A stretch of DNA of 64,000 nucleotides from Leptobacterium flavescens (GCF_010671605.1 NZ_JAABOO010000001.1:1240001-1304000), one strand, 5' to 3'; counted from the stretch's first letter, positions 8,118 to 15,672 are shown. The notes: generated by a model from the sequence alone, not told the origin. Made by a program: numbers and translations.

Positions 8118-9296
8118 ATGAAACCAGACTTATTTGAAGCTCCTGATTATTACAATGTTGATGAGCTGTTAAGCGACGAACATAAATTAGTAAGAGATGC
8201 AGCCCGTCAATGGGTAAAACGAGAAGTTTCTCCAATCATTGAAGATTTTGCACAACGCGCGGAATTCCCCGATCAGATTATCGGGGGCCTTGCAGAGATA
8301 GGGGCTTTTGGCCCTTATATTCCTGTTGAGTACGGAGGAGCCGGTCTTGATCAGATAAGTTACGGTCTTATCATGCAGGAGATTGAAAGAGGTGATAGCG
8401 GGGTACGTTCTACCGCTTCTGTACAATCGTCTTTGGTGATGTATCCTATCTGGAAATACGGAACCGAAGAGCAAAGAAAAAAATATTTACCCAAGCTGGC
8501 TTCCGGAGAATTTATGGGATGCTTCGGTCTGACAGAGCCGGATCACGGTTCCAATCCCGGAGGAATGGTTACCAATTTTAAAGATAAAGGAGACCACTAC
8601 CTGCTTAACGGTGCTAAATTATGGATCTCCAATGCTCCTTTTGCCGATGTGGCCGTAGTATGGGCTAAAGATGAAAGCGGAAGGATACACGGACTTATCG
8701 TAGAGCGCGGAATGGAAGGATTCAGCACTCCTGAAACTCATAATAAATGGTCTTTAAGGGCATCGGCTACCGGAGAATTGATCTTCGATAATGTAAAAGT
8801 TCCCAAGGAAAATCTGCTTCCCGGAAAAAGCGGATTGGGAGCACCTCTTGGTTGTCTTGATTCTGCACGTTACGGAATTGCCTGGGGAGCTATCGGAGCT
8901 GCCATGGACTGTTATGATACGGCTTTGAGATATGCCAAAGAGCGTATTCAGTTCGATAAACCTATTGCCGCTACCCAGTTACAGCAGAAAAAACTGGCGG
9001 AAATGATCACGGAGATCACCAAGGCACAGCTTCTGGCATGGAGACTGGGAGTACTTCGTGAAGAAGGAAGAGCTACTTCGGCGCAGATCTCTATGGCTAA
9101 AAGGAACAATGTGGAAATGGCTATTAAAATTGCCAGGGAAGCAAGACAGGTATTAGGAGGAATGGGAATTACCGGAGAGTACAGCATCATGAGGCATATG
9201 GTGAATCTCGAAAGTGTAATTACCTATGAGGGTACACACGATATTCACCTGTTAATTACCGGAATGGATATTACCGGGCACGCAGCTTTTAAATAA
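8118..9296 (+). CDS. gcdH: Acyl-CoA dehydrogenase, glutaryl-CoA dehydrogenase type
   Basis: A 392-residue FAD flavoenzyme. The sequence follows glutaryl-CoA dehydrogenase closely: RSTASVQSSLVMYPI, GCFGLTEPDHGSNPG (FAD/substrate loop), LRASATGELIFDNV, DSARYGIAWGAIGAAMDC, and the catalytic-base segment ITYEGTHDIH with the Glu of YEGTHD. The enzyme would oxidise and decarboxylate glutaryl-CoA to crotonyl-CoA in lysine and tryptophan breakdown. It is cytoplasmic and a single transcription unit with its own promoter and terminator. A general short-chain acyl-CoA dehydrogenase is the alternative; the matches above favour GcdH. Confidence 0.88.
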   Translation: MKPDLFEAPDYYNVDELLSDEHKLVRDAARQWVKREVSPIIEDFAQRAEFPDQIIGGLAEIGAFGPYIPVEYGGAGLDQISYGLIMQEIERGDSGVRSTASVQSSLVMYPIWKYGTEEQRKKYLPKLASGEFMGCFGLTEPDHGSNPGGMVTNFKDKGDHYLLNGAKLWISNAPFADVAVVWAKDESGRIHGLIVERGMEGFSTPETHNKWSLRASATGELIFDNVKVPKENLLPGKSGLGAPLGCLDSARYGIAWGAIGAAMDCYDTALRYAKERIQFDKPIAATQLQQKKLAEMITEITKAQLLAWRLGVLREEGRATSAQISMAKRNNVEMAIKIAREARQVLGGMGITGEYSIMRHMVNLESVITYEGTHDIHLLITGMDITGHAAFK

Positions 9297-9323
9297 AAAA
9301 GAATACTTTCTAAATAATTTTTC

Positions 9324-9355
9324 AAAAGGCAATCGTTTAAAGCGATTGCTTTTTT
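9324..9355 (+). terminator. Intrinsic terminator after gcdH
   Basis: Stem GCAATCG (9329-9335) with CGATTGC (9343-9349), loop TTTAAAG, extended by a G-T pair and an A-run pairing with the following T-run (TTTTTT). Confidence 0.85.
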
Positions 9356-9370
9356 GTTTTATTATCTAAG

Positions 9371-9440
9371 GTGAGGGCTGCCCTCATCCCAACCTACCTG
9401 TCGGTAGGCCGACCTTCTCCCACAGGGAGAAGGAGGCATT
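9371..9440. repeat. Nested palindromic repeats
   Basis: A CCTTCTCCC-ACA-GGGAGAAGG hairpin preceded by GCCCTCATCCCAACCT, with another small palindrome (CCTACC-TGTC-GGTAGG) lodged inside. The rest of this gene-free stretch (9441-9823) contains a block at about 9540-9700 (AAAACGGCCTGGGC, GCGCGGCTG, CTTGACCTTTTTGGTTCGTT, TTTTTGGGTCAAG) that looks like a decayed Bacteroidota dispersed repeat. I see no gene there. Confidence 0.6.
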
Positions 9441-9823
9441 ATATGATGATCTTTTTCTCAACCATTAAAAGAATCGACCTATTTTTAATTCCGTTAGAAA
9501 TCAAAAAGGTTTTACATTGGGGAGTCGGAAGCTGTCCAAAAAGTGTTTTGCGAAGCAAAAACGGCCTGGGCTGCGCGGCTGTAAAAGCTTTGTAGTATTT
9601 CAAGGAATTTAAAATCAGTCTTGACCTTTTTGGTTCGTTTTTGGGTCAAGCCAAAAATGAACAGAACTTTTACTGTTCCCCGGGTTTAAACTTTAGCTAA
9701 AATGAATGATTAATAACGGATAGTTGAGTTTTTAATTATATCATTAGGTGGAGTAAAGCAATGAAGTCTGTCTGCCGACAAGGCAAGCTTACGATGATTC
9801 CGGTTATATCAATAAAATACGGA

Positions 9824-10018
9824 TTAAGCTGCTTTTTTGAGTAGATCTAACATAGGACAACGCTTACAACGGTTACCCTTTTTGTATTTTTTACAGCACT
9901 TGCTTTTGCATTTTTTAGGGATCTCAATAATAGTAGTTGCCAGGATCTCCTTCTTCGCTTTTTTTGCCTTTTTTTCCTTCTTCTCTTTCTTCTTTATTTT
10001 CTCCTTTTTCTTGCCCAC
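9824..10018 (-). CDS. Small lysine-rich protein with cysteine cluster
   Basis: A 64-residue frame with a GTG start at 10016-10018. The first 23 residues are almost all Lys/Glu/Ala (GKKKEKIKKKEKKEKK), then ILATTIIEIP, then a Cys cluster CKSKCCKKYKKGNRCKRCP with five cysteines, which could bind a metal. It lies 64 bases downstream of the second dnaE on the same strand. The cysteine pattern resembles small flavobacterial hypothetical proteins that I remember but cannot check. No function is assigned. The low-complexity start leaves some doubt that it is translated. Confidence 0.5.
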   Translation of the reverse strand: MGKKKEKIKKKEKKEKKAKKAKKEILATTIIEIPKKCKSKCCKKYKKGNRCKRCPMLDLLKKAA

Positions 10019-10082
10019 GTATCAAAACAAATTAAAAACGAGGCGAAAATACACTTTATTTTTATTCGATCTAAATAAATCT

Positions 10083-13000
10083 TCATATTTTTTTCAACAA
10101 TTCTTTATTTCCATTAGGTTGTTCCTCAGCATATCTGGGGTCGGGAATATAATCCTGCTTCTCCATTTTTACCACCTCTATACTCAGGAAGCCGAATTCA
10201 TCTACCACCTTCCCATAGAGGCGGTAAATTCCTTTCCCCCAGAAATAGTAGGTTTTGGCCACCTGCGGAAATAAAACCACATCAAAAACTTCTCCGTCCT
10301 GATCGGTAAAAGTGGCAAAATTCATTCGCTTTCCGTTATGCGTAGTTGTATTTTTTATGGATACCAGGTAGCCATAAATATCTATATATCTGTTGGTATA
10401 GCGCTGCAGGTCTTTAGCCCCATTCCTGTTCTTGGGTTCTTTAGACAGAAGTTCAAAAGGGCTCCGCAAACAGAAACCCAGTAATTCCAGCTGATCAAAA
10501 GACGCTTCCAGTGCCGTGGTTCTTAAAGCGGGAATATCGCAATGCCTGTATTCCGGTTTGAAAAGCTTTGGTGGTTCTTCTTCTTTTTTTGTACTTCCCA
10601 GCTTAAAATGAGCTTCCCAGAGTAATTCGTATTTATCGATTCCACTAAACCGGAAAGCATCAATTCGTATCAGGATACTCAACTGCTCTATAGAAATGGC
10701 CGTCCGTTCTATAAAATCCTCAAGGGAAATAAAGCTTCCTCTTCTTTCCCGTTCTTCAATAATACGCTTAACAGTTTTGTCTTCCAGATCCTTCAGGTAC
10801 CCGAACCCCAGGTATATATCTTTCCCTTTTATGATATTCTGCACAAAACTTTTATTGATACAGGGCGGGTGTATCACAGCCCCCAGCATCCTGGCTTCGT
10901 GTACATAAAACTCAGAACGGTAAAATCCGCCTCCGTTATTAAGCACTGCCACCATGAATTCCAGCGGAAAATAGGTTTTCAGGAAAAGGGTCTGATAACT
11001 CTCTACCGCATAAGACGCCGAGTGCCCTTTGGCAAATGCATAACCGGCAAAACTGGCAATCTGGTTCCACACCTCAAAAATAATGGCATCTGCATAGCCT
11101 TTTTCCCGGCAATTGGAGATGAATTTTGCTTTTACCTTCTGAAATTCTTCCCGGGAACGGAATTTCCCGCTCATCCCCCTCCTTAGCACATCGGCTTCTC
11201 CCAGGTTGAGTCCGGCAAAATAGTGAGCCACCTTGATCACATCTTCCTGATACACCATTACCCCGTAAGTATCGGGCATGATCTTCAGCATTACCGGATG
11301 TGCTTTCTCTTTTGTCCGTTTCGGATTCTGGTGCCTCAGGATATATTCGCGCATCATTCCGCTTTTGGCCACTCCCGGACGGATAATAGAACTGGCCGCT
11401 ACCAGCCCCAGGTAATTATCTACCGCCAGTTTTTTGAGCAACATCCGCATGGCGGGAGATTCTACATAAAAACATCCCATACACTGCGCGTGTTTTATAA
11501 GATTGTTGATCCGCGGATCTGTTTTAAACGCCTTTACGTTGTGGATATCAAAACCGGATCTGTCCGGCTGATTCTGTCTTACCACGGCAATAGCATCCTT
11601 AATTTTAGCCAGTCCGCGTTGCCCGAGAATATCAAATTTATACAGGCCGACATCCTCCGCAATTACCATATCAAACTGGGTGGTAGGAAAACCTTTGGGA
11701 GGGAAATTGGTAGCAGCAAAGTAATGCAACGGGCGTTCGCTTATAATGATTCCTCCTGCATGAATGCTCACATAATTGGGCATTCCCTGTATAAGTTTGC
11801 TGTATTTTTTAACCAGTACGGAAACCTCATCCAGGTTTACAGCCCGGTGTTTACCATCACATAAAACATCTATTTCCTCTTTGGGAAGCCCGAAGACTTT
11901 TCCCAGCTCCCTCATCACCCCTCTGTATTGAAAGGTGACATAAGTTCCCAAAAGGGCCACATGCTTAAAGCGGCTAAAAATATATTGCGTAACATCCTGC
12001 CTGTCCTTCCAGGAAAAATCGATATCGAAATCGGGGGGATTGGTCCTGTAAAGGTTAATAAAACGCTCAAAATAGAGGTCCAGTTCCATAGGATCCACAT
12101 CGGTGATCCGCAGCAGGTAAGCTACAATACTGTTAGCTCCGCTTCCTCTTCCCACATAGTAGTAACCCTGCTCCCTTGCATAGGAAACGATATCCCAGTT
12201 AATAAGGAAGTAGGAAACAAAGTCCATTTTCTTTATCAGGGAAAGTTCTTTCTCCAGGCGGTCCCAGATGGGTTTCTCCGCTTCCGGATAGCGGTAAGGC
12301 AGGCCTTCCCTGCAGAGTTTTTCCAGCAGTTCCTCATCTTTTTTTTTACTCCCTGTATAGGTTTGCTGATTCTGTGGTTTCCTGCCTGATGAAAAATCAA
12401 AATGAATATGACAGCTGTTCATCAATCGCTCCGTATTCTCCAGAATAAAACTGTATTCGGCAAATACTGTTGCCAGGTTCTGCAGAGGAAACATTTTCTC
12501 ATCCTCCCCGGCCTCCTCACTTTTCGGAAGCATGCTCAACAAAGTATTATTGTCTATGGCCCTCAGCAACCTGTGCGCATTAAAATCTCTTTTATTCCGG
12601 AAGGTCACCGGTTGAAGCACCACCAGTTTCTCCCTCAGGGAAAGAAGGTCCGAAAACGCCAGCCTCCTGAGGTCTGCAATGGCAATTCCAATAAATTCAT
12701 TTTCCGAAAGCTCGCAGTCTTCCCACTCTGCTGCTTTTTTAAAGGGGTAAATGATATATGCATTCTCCATCCGGGGAGCCCTCTGCGGAAATTCCCTCTC
12801 CTCATACAGGTGGCGCGATAAAAAATCGTTCAGTTCTTTATAGCCCTCATTGTTCTTTGCAATTCCGACATACAGTTGCTCCACCCCATTCCTGAAATCG
12901 ATCCCCACAATGGGTTTTATCCCGTATTGCTCGGATTTCCTGATAAAATTCAGGCAGGCCGAAGTATTGTTAATATCGGTAAGTGCCAGCTGGGTTACAT

Positions 13001-13085
13001 GATTCTCCCCGGCCAGTTCCAGGAGCTCTATCTCCGAGAAAGTCCCGAAACGCAAACTGTAGTAGGTATGACAATTGAGGTACAT
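10083..13085 (-). CDS. Error-prone-type DNA polymerase III alpha subunit (second DnaE)
   Basis: A 1000-residue C-family polymerase, shorter than the replicase and lacking the exonuclease domain. The N-terminal PHP domain starts YLNCHTYYSLRFGT: two of the three histidines of the usual HxHxH are replaced (N, C-H, Y), so the metal site is probably dead. The palm has GRGSGANSIVAYLL (about 312) and PPDFDIDFS with D352 and D354 intact, so polymerase activity is expected. A C-terminal OB fold is present (about 895-970). No QxSLF-like clamp motif is visible. It lies downstream of a Y-family polymerase and a LexA-like repressor, which suggests translesion synthesis, as known for DnaE2/ImuC. The start is an ATG; a repeat separates it from dinB. 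Confidence 0.88.
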   Translation of the reverse strand: MYLNCHTYYSLRFGTFSEIELLELAGENHVTQLALTDINNTSACLNFIRKSEQYGIKPIVGIDFRNGVEQLYVGIAKNNEGYKELNDFLSRHLYEEREFPQRAPRMENAYIIYPFKKAAEWEDCELSENEFIGIAIADLRRLAFSDLLSLREKLVVLQPVTFRNKRDFNAHRLLRAIDNNTLLSMLPKSEEAGEDEKMFPLQNLATVFAEYSFILENTERLMNSCHIHFDFSSGRKPQNQQTYTGSKKKDEELLEKLCREGLPYRYPEAEKPIWDRLEKELSLIKKMDFVSYFLINWDIVSYAREQGYYYVGRGSGANSIVAYLLRITDVDPMELDLYFERFINLYRTNPPDFDIDFSWKDRQDVTQYIFSRFKHVALLGTYVTFQYRGVMRELGKVFGLPKEEIDVLCDGKHRAVNLDEVSVLVKKYSKLIQGMPNYVSIHAGGIIISERPLHYFAATNFPPKGFPTTQFDMVIAEDVGLYKFDILGQRGLAKIKDAIAVVRQNQPDRSGFDIHNVKAFKTDPRINNLIKHAQCMGCFYVESPAMRMLLKKLAVDNYLGLVAASSIIRPGVAKSGMMREYILRHQNPKRTKEKAHPVMLKIMPDTYGVMVYQEDVIKVAHYFAGLNLGEADVLRRGMSGKFRSREEFQKVKAKFISNCREKGYADAIIFEVWNQIASFAGYAFAKGHSASYAVESYQTLFLKTYFPLEFMVAVLNNGGGFYRSEFYVHEARMLGAVIHPPCINKSFVQNIIKGKDIYLGFGYLKDLEDKTVKRIIEERERRGSFISLEDFIERTAISIEQLSILIRIDAFRFSGIDKYELLWEAHFKLGSTKKEEEPPKLFKPEYRHCDIPALRTTALEASFDQLELLGFCLRSPFELLSKEPKNRNGAKDLQRYTNRYIDIYGYLVSIKNTTTHNGKRMNFATFTDQDGEVFDVVLFPQVAKTYYFWGKGIYRLYGKVVDEFGFLSIEVVKMEKQDYIPDPRYAEEQPNGNKELLKKI

Positions 13086-13166
13086 GTTTTTGTTTTTTTA
13101 GTTTTTAGTTGATGGTTGTTAGTTGTCAGTATTTAGTTGTTGGTTGTTAGTATTCATTCAACATTC

Positions 13167-13186
13167 ATCCCGATAGCTATCGGGAT
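13167..13186. repeat. Perfect 20-bp palindrome flanked by direct repeats
   Basis: ATCCCGATAG followed directly by CTATCGGGAT. On both sides stands ATTCAACATT (13156-13165 and 13185-13194, overlapping the palindrome end by two bases). The core CCCGATAGCTATCGGG is, to my memory, abundant in flavobacterial intergenic DNA. It lies 80-100 bases upstream of the dnaE2 start. Bases 13086-13155 are TTAGTTGTTGG-type minisatellite. Confidence 0.8.
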
Positions 13187-13219
13187 TCAACATTTATCAT
13201 TTCTTATTGTGCAATCCCT

Positions 13220-13477
13220 CTTTCACTCTGCTTCAGAGCGCCGGGCTTTCCGCTCTATCTTTTTAGTTTAAAAAGGATGCCGCTTCAATCCCTATTGCGG
13301 GTTAAATTCCAAATTCCAAACACCAAATTCTAACTTCTCGACGAGCCTGTATCGAGCGCCCGCGTGCCGCAAAAGCTAAAGCGGAGGCGCAAGTCGAGAT
13401 GCTCGAAGTGACAACTAACCAACGAACAACCATCAACCATCAACATACACCAAAACTTTAGTGAAGGTGTAACAACC
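13220..13477 (-). repeat. Dispersed composite repeat, copy 2 (inverted)
   Basis: It matches copy 1 at 5613-5831 block by block on the opposite strand: GGTTGTTACACCTTCACTAA, TTGATGGTTG units, CTCGAGCATCTCGAC-type palindrome, TTTGGAATTTAACCCGC, then the hairpin element. One difference is a 34-base insert at 13359-13392. It fills the gap between dinB and dnaE2. Confidence 0.85.
13226..13302 (-). ncRNA. Candidate structured RNA element, copy 2
   Basis: On the minus strand this reads CCCGC, AGGGATTGAAGCGG, ATCCTTTTT/AAAAAGATA arms, AGCGGAAAGCCCGGC, then a hairpin CTCTG-AAG-CAGAG (13226-13238). The terminal hairpin differs in sequence from copy 1 but is again perfectly paired. It lies in the same orientation as dinB and dnaE2. 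Confidence 0.5.
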
Positions 13478-13486
13478 AAGCCTTCC

Positions 13487-14701
13487 TCACTGCTTCCGGT
13501 GCGCCAGTACCACCGGGGGTTGTCCGTTAAAAGGATTATGCATCCTGCCAATGGTTTTTGCTCCCATAGCAGATGCCCTGATCACACTCCGGTCTCCGTA
13601 GCGGTTGCGAATGGTATCTAAAGCATTGTACAGATTAAGTGCCTCCTCCGTATCTTCAAATAAATTGATCTGATAGTTCCCTCCCACCAGGTGGCTGAAA
13701 CGGATCCCGATCAGCCGTACCAGTAATCTTTTATTGTACAAGGTCCTGAACAGATCCAGGATCTTAGGGATCAGGATATGATCGGCACTGGTATAGGGTA
13801 TTTTTAACTGCCTGGTATAAGTATTAAAATCGGAGTACCTGATCTTAACCGCTATACAGGCCGTTAACTTATTACCGCGCCTTAACTGATAAGCCAGGTT
13901 TTCGGTCATGGCCACCAGGATACTCTTCAGCCTTACCACATCTATGGTGTCTTTATCGAAAGTCCGCTCTGTCGAAATAGATTTGCGTTCGGAAAAAGGG
14001 ATCACCGGAGTATTGTCTATTCCATTGGCCCGTTTCCAGATCGTCACCCCGTTCACCCCCAGTACTCCCCTCATCATATCTACAGGCATATCCTGAATGG
14101 TCTTTACTTTTTTTAATCCCAGGTTTCGCAATGTCTGATAGGTCTTATCACCTATCATCGGGATCTTCTTTATAGACAGGGGAGCCAGAAAAGGTTTTTC
14201 ATGACCGTAATCTATTTTCATCTGGTTATTCGGTTTGGCCTCGTTGGTCGCTACCTTAGAAACTACTTTGTTGATCGACAATCCGAATGAAATAGGTAAT
14301 CCCGTTTCTTCAATGACGGTCTTTCTCAATTCGGAAGCATAGGAATAGCAGCCAAAAAACTTATCCATTCCCGACAGGTCGGCATAAAACTCATCGATAC
14401 TCGATTTCTCAAAAACGGGAACCTTCTCTTTAATGATCTCCGTCACCATATCGGAATACTTGCTGTACGTTCCCGCATTTCCTTTAATGACCGTTGCTTC
14501 GGGGCAAAGCTCCTTTGCCATTTTCATAGGCATGCCCGAATGTATTCCATAGCTGCGGGTCTCGTAACTGCAGGCAGCCACCACCCCTCTGTCGCTGATA
14601 CCACCCACAAGCAGGGGCCGGTCCTGTAGTTTCGAATCGATCAGCCGCTCTACAGAAACATAAAAAGTATCCAGATCCAGATGTAATACCGTTTTATTCA
14701 T
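13487..14701 (-). CDS. dinB: Y-family DNA polymerase IV, DinB/UmuC-like
   Basis: A 404-residue translesion polymerase. Catalytic residues are present: D9 in HLDLDTFYVSVE, and D103 and E104 in KSSIDEFYADLSG. The thumb and little finger follow, and a clamp-binding motif QINLF lies at 344-348. I chose the ATG at 14699-14701 (MNKTVLHLDLDTFY). An in-frame TTG at 14738-14740 would add 13 residues but lies inside the operator and upstream of the -7 box. It is the first gene of a probable dinB-dnaE2 unit, divergent from a LexA-like repressor, so damage induction is likely. Confidence 0.93.
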   Translation of the reverse strand: MNKTVLHLDLDTFYVSVERLIDSKLQDRPLLVGGISDRGVVAACSYETRSYGIHSGMPMKMAKELCPEATVIKGNAGTYSKYSDMVTEIIKEKVPVFEKSSIDEFYADLSGMDKFFGCYSYASELRKTVIEETGLPISFGLSINKVVSKVATNEAKPNNQMKIDYGHEKPFLAPLSIKKIPMIGDKTYQTLRNLGLKKVKTIQDMPVDMMRGVLGVNGVTIWKRANGIDNTPVIPFSERKSISTERTFDKDTIDVVRLKSILVAMTENLAYQLRRGNKLTACIAVKIRYSDFNTYTRQLKIPYTSADHILIPKILDLFRTLYNKRLLVRLIGIRFSHLVGGNYQINLFEDTEEALNLYNALDTIRNRYGDRSVIRASAMGAKTIGRMHNPFNGQPPVVLAHRKQ

Positions 14702-14718
14702 TAAGCTTGGAATTTTTA

Positions 14719-14726
14719 CAAAAATA
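14719..14726 (-). promoter_or_regulatory. dinB promoter -7 box (TATTTTTG on minus)
   Basis: A perfect TAnnTTTG match reading leftwards, 18 bases before the dinB ATG. The two TGGAAATAWTCCA sites lie immediately upstream, where -33 contacts are expected, so a bound repressor would block this promoter. Confidence 0.6.
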
Positions 14727-14727
14727 T

Positions 14728-14738
14728 GGAAATATTCC
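14728..14738. promoter_or_regulatory. Operator-like site 1 (GGAAATATTCC)
   Basis: First of three GGAAATnnTCC copies between dinB and the S24 regulator gene. It is palindromic as TGGAA-ATA-TTCCA (14727-14739) and abuts the dinB -7 box. Confidence 0.6.
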
Positions 14739-14746
14739 AATATTTT

Positions 14747-14757
14747 GGAAATAATCC
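14747..14757. promoter_or_regulatory. Operator-like site 2 (GGAAATAATCC)
   Basis: Second copy, 19 bases after the first (about two helical turns). TGGA/TCCA arms span 14746-14758. It overlaps the expected -33 region of the dinB promoter. Confidence 0.6.
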
Positions 14758-14763
14758 ATTAAT

Positions 14764-14785
14764 AATTCGGAAATTCTCCCGAATT
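14764..14785. promoter_or_regulatory. Operator-like site 3 inside a 22-bp palindrome
   Basis: AATTCGG (14764-14770), eight bases, CCGAATT (14779-14785). Inside it is GGAAATTCTCC (14769-14779), the third GGAAATnnTCC copy, 22 bases after the second. It lies just upstream of the -7 box of the S24 regulator gene, as expected for autorepression. Confidence 0.6.
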
Positions 14786-14790
14786 ACTGC

Positions 14791-14798
14791 TATATTTG
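14791..14798 (+). promoter_or_regulatory. -7 box of the S24 regulator gene (TATATTTG)
   Basis: A perfect TAnnTTTG ending four bases before the ATG at 14803. If this box is used, transcription would start at or next to the start codon, giving a leaderless mRNA. Confidence 0.55.
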
Positions 14799-14802
14799 CT
14801 AT

Positions 14803-15576
14803 ATGGATAAGGTCTTGTCTACAGAAGCAAAACGATTTAAACAGGTCCGTGAAGAGCAGGGTTATACACAACAGGCTTTTGCCGATCTGCTCGGGATCAA
14901 CGCATCAACAGCAGATATCGAAAGAGGGCGCACAAAACTATCCGGAAGGGTCGTTGCCGATCTGCTAAGGCACTTTAATGTAAATCCTCTCTGGCTCTAT
15001 GGCGAAAGCTCTCATCAGTATATAAAGACCGTCAGAGCCGATATAAGTCCTAAAGTTATTTCTGTAAACTCTGCCGAAAATGAAAACATCCTCCTGGTAA
15101 ATGCCAAGGCTTCTGCCGGATATGCACATAATATACAGGATACGGAATGGTATGAAGACCTGCCTGCCTTCGACCTCCCCTTACCCGAATACAGGAACGC
15201 CACCTATAGAGGGTTTCAGGTGGAAGGCGACAGTATGCTGCCCAATCTTCAGCCTAAAGAATGGGTTATTGCCAGGGCTGTAGAAGATATGAGTCATATA
15301 AAGAACAACGATATTTATGTGGTGGTCCTGGAAGACAGTATCCTGGTAAAAAGAGTAGTTCGTGACAAGGCAGGAGAAAATCTGCAACTCATTTCCATTA
15401 ATCCTGAGTACCCGCCTATAGAGGTCGCCTCCGAACAGGTATGGGAGCTGTGGAAAGTACACAGCAAAATAGGCACCGACCTGGAAATAGCATCTCCCGA
15501 TCTTCAAAAACTACAGCAACAGATCAGGGATGGCTTTAGCGATCTTAAAGATCAGATCGGAAAGATCCGGAATTAG
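14803..15576 (+). CDS. LexA-like repressor: XRE HTH plus S24 peptidase domain
   Basis: A 257-residue regulator. An XRE-type helix-turn-helix spans about 8-62 (REEQGYTQQAFADLLGIN). The S24 LexA/CI-type domain (about 95-225) has a cleavable-looking Ala-Gly at 105-106 (AKASAGY), nucleophile S144 (VEGDSM) and general base K183 (ILVKRVV), so RecA-stimulated self-cleavage is plausible. The last 25 residues look like a short coiled coil. It is divergent from dinB, with three GGAAATnnTCC sites between. I infer that it represses dinB-dnaE2 and itself until DNA damage. A CI-like phage origin is less likely because no phage genes are near. The start is the only ATG before the HTH; a TTG four codons on is possible. 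Confidence 0.88.
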   Translation: MDKVLSTEAKRFKQVREEQGYTQQAFADLLGINASTADIERGRTKLSGRVVADLLRHFNVNPLWLYGESSHQYIKTVRADISPKVISVNSAENENILLVNAKASAGYAHNIQDTEWYEDLPAFDLPLPEYRNATYRGFQVEGDSMLPNLQPKEWVIARAVEDMSHIKNNDIYVVVLEDSILVKRVVRDKAGENLQLISINPEYPPIEVASEQVWELWKVHSKIGTDLEIASPDLQKLQQQIRDGFSDLKDQIGKIRN

Positions 15577-15647
15577 CCCTCCTTCAATCCCCTATAAATC
15601 AAATCATAAGCTCTTTTGGGCTTATTTTTTACAGCATTTAATTTTTG

Positions 15648-15665
15648 GTTTCCATATTTGGAAAC
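15648..15665. promoter_or_regulatory. Operator-like palindrome before the efflux operon
   Basis: GTTTCC (15648-15653), ATATTT, GGAAAC (15660-15665), a perfect 18-bp inverted repeat located between the -33 and -7 positions of the promoter for the GbsR-like gene. It is the likely binding site of that dimeric winged-helix protein. Confidence 0.6.
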
Positions 15666-15672
15666 TAATTTA

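Noticed and set aside
9371-9595. Open frame of 74 codons after gcdH
   Set aside because: It runs through palindromic repeats and a decayed dispersed repeat; no homology pattern.
13086-13155. TTAGTTGTTGG-type tandem units considered as a CRISPR array
   Set aside because: Units are short, irregular and without unique spacers; no cas gene in the window. The same applies to 54662-54845.
14702-14740. Longer dinB start (TTG at 14738-14740)
   Set aside because: It would place the start upstream of the -7 box and inside the operator-like sites; the Y-family N-terminus fits the ATG at 14701.
14803-15576. S24 regulator considered as a prophage CI repressor
   Set aside because: No integrase, attachment site or phage structural gene is present, and the gene is divergent from a repair polymerase.
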